From positions 1-27,045 of the IMG/VR virus record IMGVR_UViG_3300021197_001798: a DNA stretch of 27,045 nucleotides, one strand, 5' to 3'. Numbering within the stretch: position 1 is the stretch's first letter; every line of letters begins with the position of its first letter. The position numbers and the translations under genes are program-made. Positions 7,723 to 15,588 of this stretch are shown piece by piece. The notes beneath the pieces are model-generated. The model was given only the letters and a program-made list of their open reading frames with translations. It was not told the origin of the DNA and made no database searches. Source of the stretch: a virus.

Positions 7723-8334
7723 ATGTCATTTTGGACTTCAACAGCATTAGAGCCTAAGAGGCAATTTAGATTTAGACTGACCATCACAGCAGTCGATGGA
7801 GAAGCAGCTATTTGGTTTGCCAAAAAAGTTACTGTTCCTGCCTTTACGGTTGGAGAAGTTAAGCACTCTTTTGTTGATAAAACATTTTACTATCCCGGAC
7901 GAGTCGAGTGGAACACTATTGAAGCCACTTTGGTTGACCCCGTTAACCCCGATGCAGTTGGTATGACCAATGCAATGTTGGCTAAGTCTGGCTACTTTAT
8001 GCCATCTTCTCCTAACGCTACAGGCGCATGGGGATCTTTGTCTAAAGCTGAAGCAGTTACTGCCGGTATTGGACAAGTTGTTATTGAAGCAATCGATCAA
8101 GACGGTAATGCTCTTGAACAATGGGCACTACAGAATCCATTCATCAAATCAGTCAAGTATGGCGATCTTTCTTATGACTCAGATGAGTTGCGAGAGATCT
8201 CAATCGAATTCCGTTACGACTGGGCAGAATGCACTATCCTCTCTGAAGGTGGTGGTGTCTACAACGATGAAGTTGGAGAAAAAGCTGATCGCTATGTTGG
8301 CGGATCTAATCAATCTGGCAACCCTCAAATATAA
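7723..8334 (+). CDS. 19: Tail tube protein, gp19-type
   Basis: This 203-aa protein has a good ribosome site (AGGAGA). The N-terminal MSFWTSTALEPKRQFRFRL, the block WFAKKVTVPAFTVGEVKHSF, then YYPGRVEWNTIEATLVDP, and the C-terminal IEFRYDWAECTIL are typical of gp19 tube subunits, which stack as hexamers inside the sheath. Length is near T4 gp19 (163 aa) plus a C-terminal Gly-rich tail. It follows the sheath by 39 bases, as in T4. It is a clear paralogue of the next gene. No separate promoter is evident in the gap. Confidence 0.9.
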   Translation: MSFWTSTALEPKRQFRFRLTITAVDGEAAIWFAKKVTVPAFTVGEVKHSFVDKTFYYPGRVEWNTIEATLVDPVNPDAVGMTNAMLAKSGYFMPSSPNATGAWGSLSKAEAVTAGIGQVVIEAIDQDGNALEQWALQNPFIKSVKYGDLSYDSDELREISIEFRYDWAECTILSEGGGVYNDEVGEKADRYVGGSNQSGNPQI

Positions 8335-8346
8335 TAGGCGACAACC

Positions 8347-9057
8347 GTGTCATTTTGGAATTCTCCAGATTTACAGCCAGCTAAACAGAATCGATTTCGA
8401 ATTGTGTTTACGCCTCGTGGTGCTTTAGCCGAACAGAACGCAAATTTAGCCAAGAATGCTAAGAAGCAACAAACAAAAAATACTGCACAAACCACAGGCC
8501 TAGCCAGTACCGCCAAAGCCACCGCCAAAGCTGCCACTCCAGCCACCCCCCCTCCCGGAGACTATTGGTGGTGGGCTAAGTCCTGCACTCTTCCTTCTTT
8601 CGAGATAGGAATGACCGACTATCAACTAGTGAATCACAAATTTAAGTATCCCGGCATGCTTGTGTGGAACGATGTTACAATAACTTTGGTTGATGTCGGC
8701 ACTAAAACAGAAGAAATAATGAATGTGTTGAATCTTGCTGGTTATTCCGGAGGTGCTTCTTGTGGATCTGGAATATCAAAGGGTTCTTTCAATACTCTTG
8801 GTATATTTCGAATCCAATTGATAGATTCTAACGGAAAAGTTAAGAAGTCATGGAAGCTTGACGGGTGGTTTTATAAAGCCGTTCGATTTGGCGACTTAAA
8901 TTACGAATCAGATGACCTAATGACAATTGAAATGACATTGGGTTATGACTTTGCGGTCTTGGAGCCTGCTGGTGGAACCACAAGTGACATTAATCTAAGC
9001 CAAGCAGCAGGTACGACGCAGGCTGAAGCCAAGACCAGGCAAACACAGTTACCATAA
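8347..9057 (+). CDS. Second tail-tube-fold protein (gp19 paralogue) with Ala/Lys/Thr linker
   Basis: This 236-aa protein starts with GTG 12 bases after the gp19 stop. Its N-terminus MSFWNSPDLQPAKQNRFRI repeats that of gp19 (MSFW.S..L.P..Q.RFR), and WWWAKSCTLPSFEIGM, FKYPGMLVWNDVTITLVD and AVRFGDLNYESDDLMTIEMT match the same tube core in order. It differs by a low-complexity insertion of about 40 residues at positions 30-72 (rich in Ala, Lys, Gln, Thr, Pro) between the first two strands, and a Gln/Thr-rich C-terminus. It may be a minor tube component, a tube end protein, or a surface-modified tube subunit. Membership in the tube fold family is well supported by the paralogy; the exact role is not. 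Confidence 0.8.
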   Translation: MSFWNSPDLQPAKQNRFRIVFTPRGALAEQNANLAKNAKKQQTKNTAQTTGLASTAKATAKAATPATPPPGDYWWWAKSCTLPSFEIGMTDYQLVNHKFKYPGMLVWNDVTITLVDVGTKTEEIMNVLNLAGYSGGASCGSGISKGSFNTLGIFRIQLIDSNGKVKKSWKLDGWFYKAVRFGDLNYESDDLMTIEMTLGYDFAVLEPAGGTTSDINLSQAAGTTQAEAKTRQTQLP

Positions 9058-9078
9058 ACTACAAATAAGAGGTGAAAA

Positions 9079-9951
9079 TTGAGTAGAAATAACGAAACGC
9101 GAACCGGAGTTCAAAATCCCGGTGATGCATCCGCAGCAATAGAAGCTGCAACAACAGAAAATCAGGAAGAATCAAGAAGCCCATTGGAGTTTGTGACTCC
9201 TACCGACTTTGTAACTCTTCCGTCGAAAGGTAAGGGGTATCCCACCAACCACCCGCTTTATAACCAAGAAGTGGTCGAGATTAAGTATATGACAGCAAAG
9301 GAAGAGGACATCCTTACTTCCCGTGCTCTTTTAAAGAAGAATCTAGCAATTGAGCGATTTCTTCAAAGCATTATGAAAGATAAGCGAGTGAATCCAAAAG
9401 ATATGCTTATTGGTGACCGTAACGCTGTTATCGTTGCTGCCCGAGCCTCCGGCTATGGCGAAAACTACGAAACCAGTGTTGGCTGCCCAGCATGTGGAGA
9501 ACGATCAATGGTTTCATTTGATCTTGCAAATCCCAAGGTTCATGAAGGAACAATGCCCGAGATCGGCGATGTCGAGATGACTCCGAATGGAACTTATCTT
9601 GTAACTGTCCCTGTCTCCAAATTTAGAGTTGAACTCAAGTTGATGACTGGTGAAGACGAAAACTATATTAGTCACATCATGATATCCAACAAGAAAAACA
9701 AAATGCCCGAAACCAACATGTCAGAACAATACAAGAGAATGGTCACATCAGTTCAAGGTTACACAGACCGTAGAGCTATCAACCACTTCTTAACTAACGC
9801 TCCAGCGAGAGACATGCGCTTCATTAGAACAATCTACAAAGCCATCTCCCCAGACGTTAAAATAGTTAACGACTTTAATTGCCAGTCCTGTGGCCACGAA
9901 CAGGAACTGGAGGTGCCCTTTGGGGCAGACTTTTTTTGGCCTGACCGATAA
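9079..9951 (+). CDS. 26: Baseplate hub assembly protein, gp26-like, with zinc-ribbon cysteines
   Basis: This 290-aa protein starts at TTG with a good ribosome site (AAGAGGTG, 4 bases before the start). It matches the T4_baseplate family (gp26) as I know it: VTLPSKGKGYPTNHPLYNQE, then VVEIKYMTAKEEDILTSRAL and MLIGDRNAVIVAARASGYGE, and two CxxC pairs (Cys136/139 in GCPACGE and Cys268/271 in CQSCGHE) that could bind zinc. T4 gp26 is shorter (208 aa) and acts in baseplate hub assembly. The first 40 residues are polar and probably disordered. The reading frame ends in ADFFWPDR just after a seven-T run (9931-9937), and the next small gene overlaps this end in the +1 frame (see the separate entry). 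Confidence 0.85.
   Translation: MSRNNETRTGVQNPGDASAAIEAATTENQEESRSPLEFVTPTDFVTLPSKGKGYPTNHPLYNQEVVEIKYMTAKEEDILTSRALLKKNLAIERFLQSIMKDKRVNPKDMLIGDRNAVIVAARASGYGENYETSVGCPACGERSMVSFDLANPKVHEGTMPEIGDVEMTPNGTYLVTVPVSKFRVELKLMTGEDENYISHIMISNKKNKMPETNMSEQYKRMVTSVQGYTDRRAINHFLTNAPARDMRFIRTIYKAISPDVKIVNDFNCQSCGHEQELEVPFGADFFWPDR
9930..9940 (+). other. Candidate slippery site (C followed by seven T) at the gp26/gp51 junction
   Basis: The run C-TTTTTTT-GG lies 12 bases before the gp26 stop. Zero-frame reading gives Phe-Phe-Trp and stops at 9951. A +1 (or -2) shift on the run gives Phe-Phe-Gly-Leu-Thr-Asp-Lys-Tyr and continues without interruption into the downstream small gene to 10123. A -1 shift would hit a stop at 9942. 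Loss of one U by transcript slippage would have the same effect as +1. A functional role is inferred only. Confidence 0.4.
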
Positions 9952-9955
9952 ATAC

Positions 9956-10123
9956 ATGGAGTCGGTGTATGAGCAATTCTTTCTGCTCAAGCATCACGGC
10001 GGTTGGTCATTCATTGAAGTTTATAATCTTCCGGTTGGTTTGAGAACGTGGTTTCTAAAGAGACTACAGAAGCAATTTGAAGACGAAAAAGCTCAAATGG
10101 ATAAGAACAATTCTAAAAGATAA
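9956..10123 (+). CDS. Small gp51-position protein, baseplate hub assembly/tail chaperone candidate
   Basis: From the first ATG this protein is 55 aa: MESVYEQFFLLKHHGGWSFI, then YNLPVGLRTWFLKRLQKQFE and a charged tail. The 'EQFFLLKHHGGWSF..AYNLPVGLR.WF' block is a recurring small-protein pattern I recall directly after gp26 in T4-like environmental phages, where T4 has gene 51. The ATG lies 4 bases after the gp26 stop, and I see no ribosome site before it; the open frame extends upstream across the gp26 end. It is therefore expressed either by coupling to gp26 or as a frameshifted gp26 extension. It precedes the tape-measure-like gene, the usual place of tail assembly chaperones. T4 gp51 is much longer (249 aa), so the name is positional. 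Confidence 0.7.
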   Translation: MESVYEQFFLLKHHGGWSFIEVYNLPVGLRTWFLKRLQKQFEDEKAQMDKNNSKR

Positions 10124-10125
10124 TT

Positions 10126-10147
10126 AATGCCCGCAAGGGCATTTTTT
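10126..10147 (+). terminator. Intrinsic terminator after the gp26/gp51 genes
   Basis: A 7-bp stem (10126-10132 with 10137-10143) closes a GCAA tetraloop of the GNRA type and runs into six T. It lies 2 bases after the stop codon and 7 bases before the next ACTATTTA element. Confidence 0.93.
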
Positions 10148-10154
10148 ATATCAA

Positions 10155-10162
10155 ACTATTTA
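10155..10162 (+). promoter_or_regulatory. Candidate phage late promoter element (ACTATTTA), copy 5
   Basis: ACTATTTA in the context TCAAACTATTTACACTATG lies 7 bases after a terminator and 21 bases before the next start. It would drive the tape-measure and baseplate operon that runs to 22570, since no other terminator or copy of the element is seen between genes in that stretch. Confidence 0.65.
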
Positions 10163-10183
10163 CACTATGCGAGGTATTGAATT

Positions 10184-10558
10184 ATGGTGATTGATTTTAG
10201 TAAAAACGAAGGCCTTCTGACCGAAGACTACTTAAGCGCTGTGGGTTATTGGTCTAAATGGCTACTAGGAAGGATGTTCGGAGACAAAACACAAATGGTC
10301 GGCACCATGTCACCAGACCAAGCAATGAAATACATGGCAGAAGATGACGATGGGTCACCAAAACCAGAATTCATAATTCGAGGAAAGTACCGCGATATTA
10401 AAGCATATGCTCAGGCCTTAGGCCGAGAAAGAGACTATATTATTGCAATTGAGAAGTATGGCGATGACCATATGATAACAGCCAAAGCCAAAGCAGAATT
10501 AGACAAAGCAACAAACCAGTTTGAACGCCTAACTGGAATACAATGGCCGTTCAAATAG
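10184..10558 (+). CDS. Conserved-looking small protein before the tape measure, function unknown
   Basis: This is a 124-aa, mainly helical, charged protein with a moderate ribosome site (GCGAGG). The C-terminal half (FIIRGKYRDIKAYAQALGRE, then RDYIIAIEKYGDDHMITAKA and FERLTGIQWPFK) looks like two long amphipathic helices ending in an aromatic-Pro motif. I do not recognise it as a named T4 gene. It is the first gene of the operon and lies 12 bases before the tape-measure-like gene, so a role in tail assembly or as a virion or chaperone protein is plausible from context only. Confidence 0.75.
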   Translation: MVIDFSKNEGLLTEDYLSAVGYWSKWLLGRMFGDKTQMVGTMSPDQAMKYMAEDDDGSPKPEFIIRGKYRDIKAYAQALGRERDYIIAIEKYGDDHMITAKAKAELDKATNQFERLTGIQWPFK

Positions 10559-10570
10559 GAAATAATAATT

Positions 10571-13500
10571 ATGGATGCTGAAATACTTAAAGTCCTCAAA
10601 GAGATGAGTCAAAAGCTTGACAATGCCAAATCTGGTGGCGGCGGCGACTCAAAACTACAAGAGATCAAAGAAGGGGATGACCCAAAAGAGGTTGCTCGTA
10701 AGATGGCAGCAAACAAGGCTATTCAAGAGCAAAATGCTAAACGCCTATCTGACCGAGCCGAAGAACTCCGGCTTGAAGCTCAGTTGAATCTCGCCCTCGG
10801 TCAACGTCAAGAAAGAATGGATAATTTGCTCAAGCTTGAAAAAGCAAAAGAAGAGTTGATGAAGCAACGAACCGCAACCAACGAGGAAAACACTGAAGCT
10901 ATTGAATTATTAGACGCTGAGATAGCAAAGACAGATAAGTTACTCAACTCAACAACAAAGCTCCGAGAACAAGCTAAAAAACAAACTGTCGCCCAAAAGC
11001 AAGCTAGAAAAGCTGGAGATGATTTATTCAGAGGCATCGCTGGTTCAATAGGGTTGGCCACCAAAGCCCAAGACACTTATGCCGGCAAGCTTTTTAAAAT
11101 GCTCAATGTGCTCAAAGAGCCCGGTGGAGGCACAGCCTTCTTTAAGGGTATTGGTATGGCAATAGCAACCCTTCCTTTGGCAATCCTAGATTCCATTATC
11201 AAACACACCATGGATATGATCTTTGCCCTTGATGAAGCTCAAAATTCAATTTCCGCCCTAACCCAAGCAGGCGACAAATATAATGCCACAATGAGTGCCG
11301 CAACGTTTGAAAATGTACGTTTTGGTATATCGGCCGCCGAAACGGGCAAAGCGCTTGGCTCTTTGCACGAAAATTTCTTTGCGTTCACTCAACTCTCCGC
11401 TGAATCTCAACAATCGATGATCGTATTCACCAGCCAGATGGAAAAATTAGGCGTTTCTGGCGAATCAACAGCCCAAGTTATGAACTTTTTCAATAAGACT
11501 GTGGGGCAGACTGCAACCGATGCACAAGAGTCCGCCGCCCAAATCTTGATGATGGGACAAGACATCGGCCTTAGTGCTCAACGAATATCTCGAGACCTTA
11601 TGGCCTCTACACCCAAATTAGCCGTTTATGGCAACCGAGCCAAAGATATATTCAGTAATTTAGCCGCCATGGCCCACCGCTCCGGGGTTTCAATGCAAGG
11701 CATGTTAGCCGTTGCAGACAAATTCGATACTTTCCAAGGTGCTGCCGAGACAGTAGGGAAATTAAACGCAATATTAGGATCTCAAATGTCAGCAACAGAG
11801 ATGTTGATGATGACAGAAGATCAAAGAATCGAGACTCTTATTTTACAAGTCCAGACATCCGGAATGGCTTTCCGAGATATGGATCGATTTACAAAGAAAG
11901 CAATTGCCGCCGCCGCTGGTATCAGTGACATGAACGAAGCCCAACGCATATTCGGCGGATCAATGGGAGATTACCAAAAAGCTCAAGCCGCCATGGCAAA
12001 AGAAGCTGAAGCTCAAGAAAGAGTAGACGCCGCAGTGAAAAAAGCCTTACCTGCCAAACAAAAGCTAATGATTGCTTTCAACTTGATGGTTTCAAAGATA
12101 TTCACTGACGCTGTCATTGCCAAGATGCACCAATTTACTGGCTATTTGATACAATTGGCCGAGAAGGTCGATATAGATAATGTTGTCGCGAGCTTTTTGG
12201 GGTTTGTCGACACCATGGTCGACCTCTTTCATTCGATAAAAGACAACTGGGGAACATGGGTGGGCTATTATACCGCTATTCAGGCTGCAATTATTGGAAT
12301 CCCAATACTGACCGGTGCCATCAGAAGCTATATGTTGATGAGCAAGCTATCAGCAATACAAACAGCAGCAACCACCTCTGCTGAACTCACCAAACAAGGC
12401 ATAGCGCCCTTAACTGCTACCCAAACCGCTGCCCAAACGACCCTCACCCAAGCTAACACCGCTGCATCCACAGCCAACGCTTCTGCACTCTGGGCCCAAG
12501 CCGCTGCAACCGCAGCCATCGGCGCCGCTATCTTAATGGCCGGCGTAGGTATATATATTGCTGTTCAGGGTTTTGTTGATCTTGCTAATGCAATGGCTGA
12601 TATGAAGGATAACACTGGTGAATTGGTCTCCATCATCTCTGTCACAATCTCTGGCTTTGTTGGTATGACCTTTGCTCTGGCTGGTATGGGCGGCGCTTCC
12701 GCCGGTGCTTCTGGTCCGATTATGGCTGTTGGTTTTGCGATTTTAATGATGGGCGCCGGCATAGCCTTAGCATCAGTCGGGATGGCATTAATGGCTCAAA
12801 GCTTTGGGAATCTTAACGCGGAGGGCTTACAGGCTATGGCAATGTTCACCATAATGACATTAGGACTTGCTATGCTGGCTCCTTCTCTTCTCGGTGCATC
12901 TGTGGCTACTGGAACACTTGGAGCCGTTGCTGTAGGCGCCGCTCCGGGTCTTGGCGTGTTCGCTCTTGCAATCGGTGGTGTAACATTGGCCATCGGCTTG
13001 GTGATCCATATGATCACTCGCATGTTTGACAGCATGGCTAAATTTGGAAAATCAATACGAGGAACAGCAGCAGATTCAAAAGCAATGGCCGCCGGTATTT
13101 GGGATATTGTATACGCTGCCACAGCAGCCGGTAATCCGATTACGCTATCTGGTCTGACCGGAATGACAATGTATGCCAAAGCCAAAAAAACCACGATATC
13201 TATTGGCGGTGCCGGCATGAAAGCCCTCGCAGAAACCATGAACGATACCGCCAACATGGCATCGTCTTTTGAAGGTGTTGCCGCAAGCATGATAGCAATC
13301 GCCAACGGTGTCAGCGAGATCGATTCCGCCATTGGGTCCGGTAAGAGACGAGTCGAAATCATATCGACCCTAACCAGTTTGGCTTCTATCTCAACAGCCG
13401 AGGTGGGCAACTCAGTATTTAATAAACAGGCTGCCTCAAGCCAACAAGCTCAACAAGCCATCAAGGTATCTGTTCAGAACGAGTTCAAAGATCTTAACTT

Positions 13501-13576
13501 TGTTGTTGATGACGGTAGAGGGGTCAAAACCTTCCAAGCTTATATAAAGGCCCAAATACCTAGTGTGAGGAAGTAA
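10571..13576 (+). CDS. Tail length tape-measure-like protein (1001 aa)
   Basis: Residues 1-145 are a highly charged, Lys/Glu/Gln-rich coiled coil. Residues 150-460 are helical and Ala/Met/Gln-rich, with repeated motifs such as SAAETGKALGSLHENFF and MAFRDMDRFTKKAIAAAAGI that are common in tape-measure proteins. Residues about 575-840 contain several long hydrophobic segments (for example AAILMAGVGIYIAVQGFVDL and AVGFAILMMGAGIALASVGM), which in tape-measure proteins are thought to enter the host membrane. The last 150 residues are mixed. It follows the gp26/gp51 genes and precedes tube-cap and baseplate genes, which is where T4 has gp29. T4 gp29 is 590 aa, so a longer tail would be expected. 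The hydrophobic stretches are GC-richer and more repetitive than the flanking genes. Confidence 0.8.
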   Translation: MDAEILKVLKEMSQKLDNAKSGGGGDSKLQEIKEGDDPKEVARKMAANKAIQEQNAKRLSDRAEELRLEAQLNLALGQRQERMDNLLKLEKAKEELMKQRTATNEENTEAIELLDAEIAKTDKLLNSTTKLREQAKKQTVAQKQARKAGDDLFRGIAGSIGLATKAQDTYAGKLFKMLNVLKEPGGGTAFFKGIGMAIATLPLAILDSIIKHTMDMIFALDEAQNSISALTQAGDKYNATMSAATFENVRFGISAAETGKALGSLHENFFAFTQLSAESQQSMIVFTSQMEKLGVSGESTAQVMNFFNKTVGQTATDAQESAAQILMMGQDIGLSAQRISRDLMASTPKLAVYGNRAKDIFSNLAAMAHRSGVSMQGMLAVADKFDTFQGAAETVGKLNAILGSQMSATEMLMMTEDQRIETLILQVQTSGMAFRDMDRFTKKAIAAAAGISDMNEAQRIFGGSMGDYQKAQAAMAKEAEAQERVDAAVKKALPAKQKLMIAFNLMVSKIFTDAVIAKMHQFTGYLIQLAEKVDIDNVVASFLGFVDTMVDLFHSIKDNWGTWVGYYTAIQAAIIGIPILTGAIRSYMLMSKLSAIQTAATTSAELTKQGIAPLTATQTAAQTTLTQANTAASTANASALWAQAAATAAIGAAILMAGVGIYIAVQGFVDLANAMADMKDNTGELVSIISVTISGFVGMTFALAGMGGASAGASGPIMAVGFAILMMGAGIALASVGMALMAQSFGNLNAEGLQAMAMFTIMTLGLAMLAPSLLGASVATGTLGAVAVGAAPGLGVFALAIGGVTLAIGLVIHMITRMFDSMAKFGKSIRGTAADSKAMAAGIWDIVYAATAAGNPITLSGLTGMTMYAKAKKTTISIGGAGMKALAETMNDTANMASSFEGVAASMIAIANGVSEIDSAIGSGKRRVEIISTLTSLASISTAEVGNSVFNKQAASSQQAQQAIKVSVQNEFKDLNFVVDDGRGVKTFQAYIKAQIPSVRK

Positions 13577-13578
13577 TC

Positions 13579-14418
13579 ATGAATTATCCAAGCGGAAAGA
13601 TTACAGAGTACGCGACTTGTCACGGAGGTGATTTAATATTTGGCGATCCGTATGGGAGAATGGAAGATTTACACTTTCACGCCTTTATTCAAGAAATGAG
13701 CCAAACCTTTTCTCTAACTTATGACTCCGAAGAAGTATATGGAAGAAATGATCCAATTATGTCTTATCGCAACACAAAACGATCAATGTCTTTGTCTTGG
13801 AATGTTCCCTCGGTTGACCTTTATGACGCCAAGTATAACCGATTCATGACTAGACTTTTGATTCGTATGCTTTATCCAAGATACGAGAATATTACAAACC
13901 AAAAAGTTCCCAAAAAGTACAACCCAAATTATCCAATCGACCCATTTTCTGTTGTTGTAAAAATGCCTAAAGGTGCAACCGACTCATATCTTAAGTATTT
14001 TCACGCAAAACAATTCTTGGAACACAAGGAATATGAAGAGCAAAACCCAGATAAATCTCAAATCGCCCATTGGTGGGGAAAACAAACCACCACGAAGCAC
14101 CATGGCTATTTTCACACACAAACCATGATGGAAAATCCACTTATAAGTATAAAATACGCCAATCTTATCTCCGCTGCCGATGGCAAGCCCCTCATGGGAT
14201 ATTTAGACGGCCTTTCTGTTAAGCCAATGCTAGATGAAGGATATTTCACTGAGTGTGCCGGCGAGGTTCTTAACCCAATAACAAAACAAAAGGAACAGGT
14301 CCGACCCGGCTCCTACCCCAAAGTGTATTCGATATCTTGCAATTTTAATGTAATCCATGAAGATCCATTGGGTTGGGACGCCATGGGTAACCCAATGTCG
14401 GATATATTTCAATATTAA
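13579..14418 (+). CDS. Tail tube cap/initiator-like baseplate protein A (gp48/gp54 position)
   Basis: This 279-aa protein starts 3 bases after the tape-measure stop, with a TGAGGAAG ribosome site. The block HFHAFIQEMSQTFSLTYDSE, then VYGRNDPIMSYRNTKRSMSL and SWNVPSVDLYDA, followed by MLYPRYE, is a recognisable pattern of baseplate proteins that join hub and tube in T4-like environmental phages. The second half (ENPLISIKYANLI, then YLDGLSVKPMLDEGYF and YPKVYSISCNFNVIHEDPLG) completes the same fold. It is paralogous to the next gene across its whole length. In T4 the pair gp48 and gp54, both with tube-like folds, lies here after gp29. The assignment to one or the other cannot be made from sequence alone. 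Confidence 0.68.
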   Translation: MNYPSGKITEYATCHGGDLIFGDPYGRMEDLHFHAFIQEMSQTFSLTYDSEEVYGRNDPIMSYRNTKRSMSLSWNVPSVDLYDAKYNRFMTRLLIRMLYPRYENITNQKVPKKYNPNYPIDPFSVVVKMPKGATDSYLKYFHAKQFLEHKEYEEQNPDKSQIAHWWGKQTTTKHHGYFHTQTMMENPLISIKYANLISAADGKPLMGYLDGLSVKPMLDEGYFTECAGEVLNPITKQKEQVRPGSYPKVYSISCNFNVIHEDPLGWDAMGNPMSDIFQY

Positions 14419-14445
14419 TACTAATTATTGCTGGAGAGTTAATCA

Positions 14446-15237
14446 ATGCCCATGCCCACTGCAACATATTCATCACCGTCAAATCAATTGACAAAATATG
14501 CTGATGACACGAATGCATATATAAGGTTTTATGCCTTCCACCCAACTCGCTTCTCCGGCGGGAATACACTAGGCGCCGACCACTATCTCTCCGCCGACCA
14601 CTCTGCCCAACGGGCTATATTCTACGCATACGTTAACGATTTCGATGAGACCTTTTCATCATCATGGGATGCTCAACAATACTATGGCAAGACCGACTCT
14701 ATTGTTGGATTTAAAAACACCAAGAGAACAATTTCGCTTTCGTGGAAGACACCAGCAATGGATCTGGAAGCAGCCCTATTCAACTATAAAAACTTAAACC
14801 ATTTGGCTATGCAACTGTACCCAAGCTATATGGGGGCAATTAAGACCAGATTTGGAACCACCTCGCAGAATGCTCTCTCCGGCGGCAACAGCAACTCACC
14901 CAACCCCGCACAACAAAGAGCAGAGCAATATCTCCGCCAACCAGCCTCCCTACCACTAGGCAAGCCACCCATCATCGGCGTCTCTTGGGGGAACTTAATC
15001 AAAAATAGAGACGATAATCATTATTATGACTACGATCCGGAAGATGGCCCTAACCCTTCTTATAGTTTTAAATTAACTGCGTTGATTTGTCATGTCGAGA
15101 ATTTTGCTTTATCTCCGGCCATTGAAGCAGGATTCTTTTCTGACGGTGAAAATCTCTACCCAAGAGTCTGGACCTGCTCCGTCGCTTTAACCGTTCAACA
15201 CACTCATGAGCTTGGCCGCCAAGCCAAACCATGGTAA
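14446..15237 (+). CDS. Tail tube cap/initiator-like baseplate protein B (paralogue of A)
   Basis: This 263-aa protein has a TGGAGAG ribosome site. It repeats the motifs of the preceding gene in the same order: FYAYVNDFDETFSSSWDAQQ, then YYGKTDSIVGFKNTKRTISL and SWKTPAMDLEAA, QLYPSYMG, PPIIGVSWGNLI, VENFALSPAIEAGFFSDGEN and YPRVWTCSVALTVQHTHELG. The region at residues 145-175 is a Gly/Ser/Asn/Pro/Gln linker not found in A. Together the two may form successive rings between the hub and the first tube ring. Role is inferred from position and paralogy. Confidence 0.68.
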   Translation: MPMPTATYSSPSNQLTKYADDTNAYIRFYAFHPTRFSGGNTLGADHYLSADHSAQRAIFYAYVNDFDETFSSSWDAQQYYGKTDSIVGFKNTKRTISLSWKTPAMDLEAALFNYKNLNHLAMQLYPSYMGAIKTRFGTTSQNALSGGNSNSPNPAQQRAEQYLRQPASLPLGKPPIIGVSWGNLIKNRDDNHYYDYDPEDGPNPSYSFKLTALICHVENFALSPAIEAGFFSDGENLYPRVWTCSVALTVQHTHELGRQAKPW

Positions 15238-15249
15238 AAGGAAACAAAA

Positions 15250-15588
15250 ATGTCAAGATATAACAGAAGAAAGTTGGCAACAAACCAACACGAAATGTAT
15301 GATAAGCATTTCGAAGAGCGAGATATCAAGTCAATTGATCAATACTCGACTCCAACCTTGCTTTATCCAACTGATGAACAATCAACCTTGATTTCTTTCT
15401 TTACTCATGTTTGGTCATCGCGAGACAAGTATTATGTTTTGGCTCAAAAATATTACAATGATCCCAAACTATGGTGGATCATAGCCCAATACAACCAAGC
15501 CCCCACGGAGCAACACTTAACAGAAGGGCAAGCAATAAAAATTCCTTATCCGCTTTCTGCTGTTTACAATTACCTAGGACAAGTATAA
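15250..15588 (+). CDS. 53: Baseplate wedge protein, gp53-like, with LysM domain
   Basis: This 112-aa protein has an AAAGGA ribosome site. Residues about 53-101 fit a LysM-type fold: VWSSRDKYYVLAQKYYNDPK, then LWWIIAQYNQ, then LTEGQAIKIPYP (a 'Y.LA.+Y..D..LW..I...N......G..I.IP' pattern). T4 gp53 also contains a LysM-type domain and clamps the baseplate wedges together. This version is shorter than T4 gp53 (196 aa). Its stop codon overlaps the next start (TAATG), so it is coupled to the giant hub-like gene. Confidence 0.75.
   Translation: MSRYNRRKLATNQHEMYDKHFEERDIKSIDQYSTPTLLYPTDEQSTLISFFTHVWSSRDKYYVLAQKYYNDPKLWWIIAQYNQAPTEQHLTEGQAIKIPYPLSAVYNYLGQV

Noticed and set aside
7747-8121. A 124-codon minus-strand frame inside the tail tube gene
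   Set aside because: Composition is that of a shadow frame (Cys, Ser, Arg, Asn-rich) and it lies inside the well-supported gp19 gene.
7970-8428. A 152-codon frame on the + strand spanning the two tail tube genes
   Set aside because: It overlaps both tube genes in another frame and has a low-complexity composition; both tube genes are well supported.
9948-9957. GATAAATACA at the gp26 stop, similar to the classical T4 late promoter TATAAATA
   Set aside because: It arises from the coding bases Asp-Lys-Tyr and the stop codon, and the recurring late element in this genome is ACTATTTA, not TATAAATA.
12796-13410. A 204-codon open frame on the minus strand
   Set aside because: It lies fully inside the tape-measure-like gene, is an Ala/Pro/Ile-rich mirror of its hydrophobic region, and has no ribosome site or neighbours on that strand.
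15471-15587. A longer N-terminus of the giant hub-like protein, from an ATG at 15471
   Set aside because: This start would overlap the LysM gene almost to a third of its length; the TAATG overlap at 15586-15590 is the natural start.
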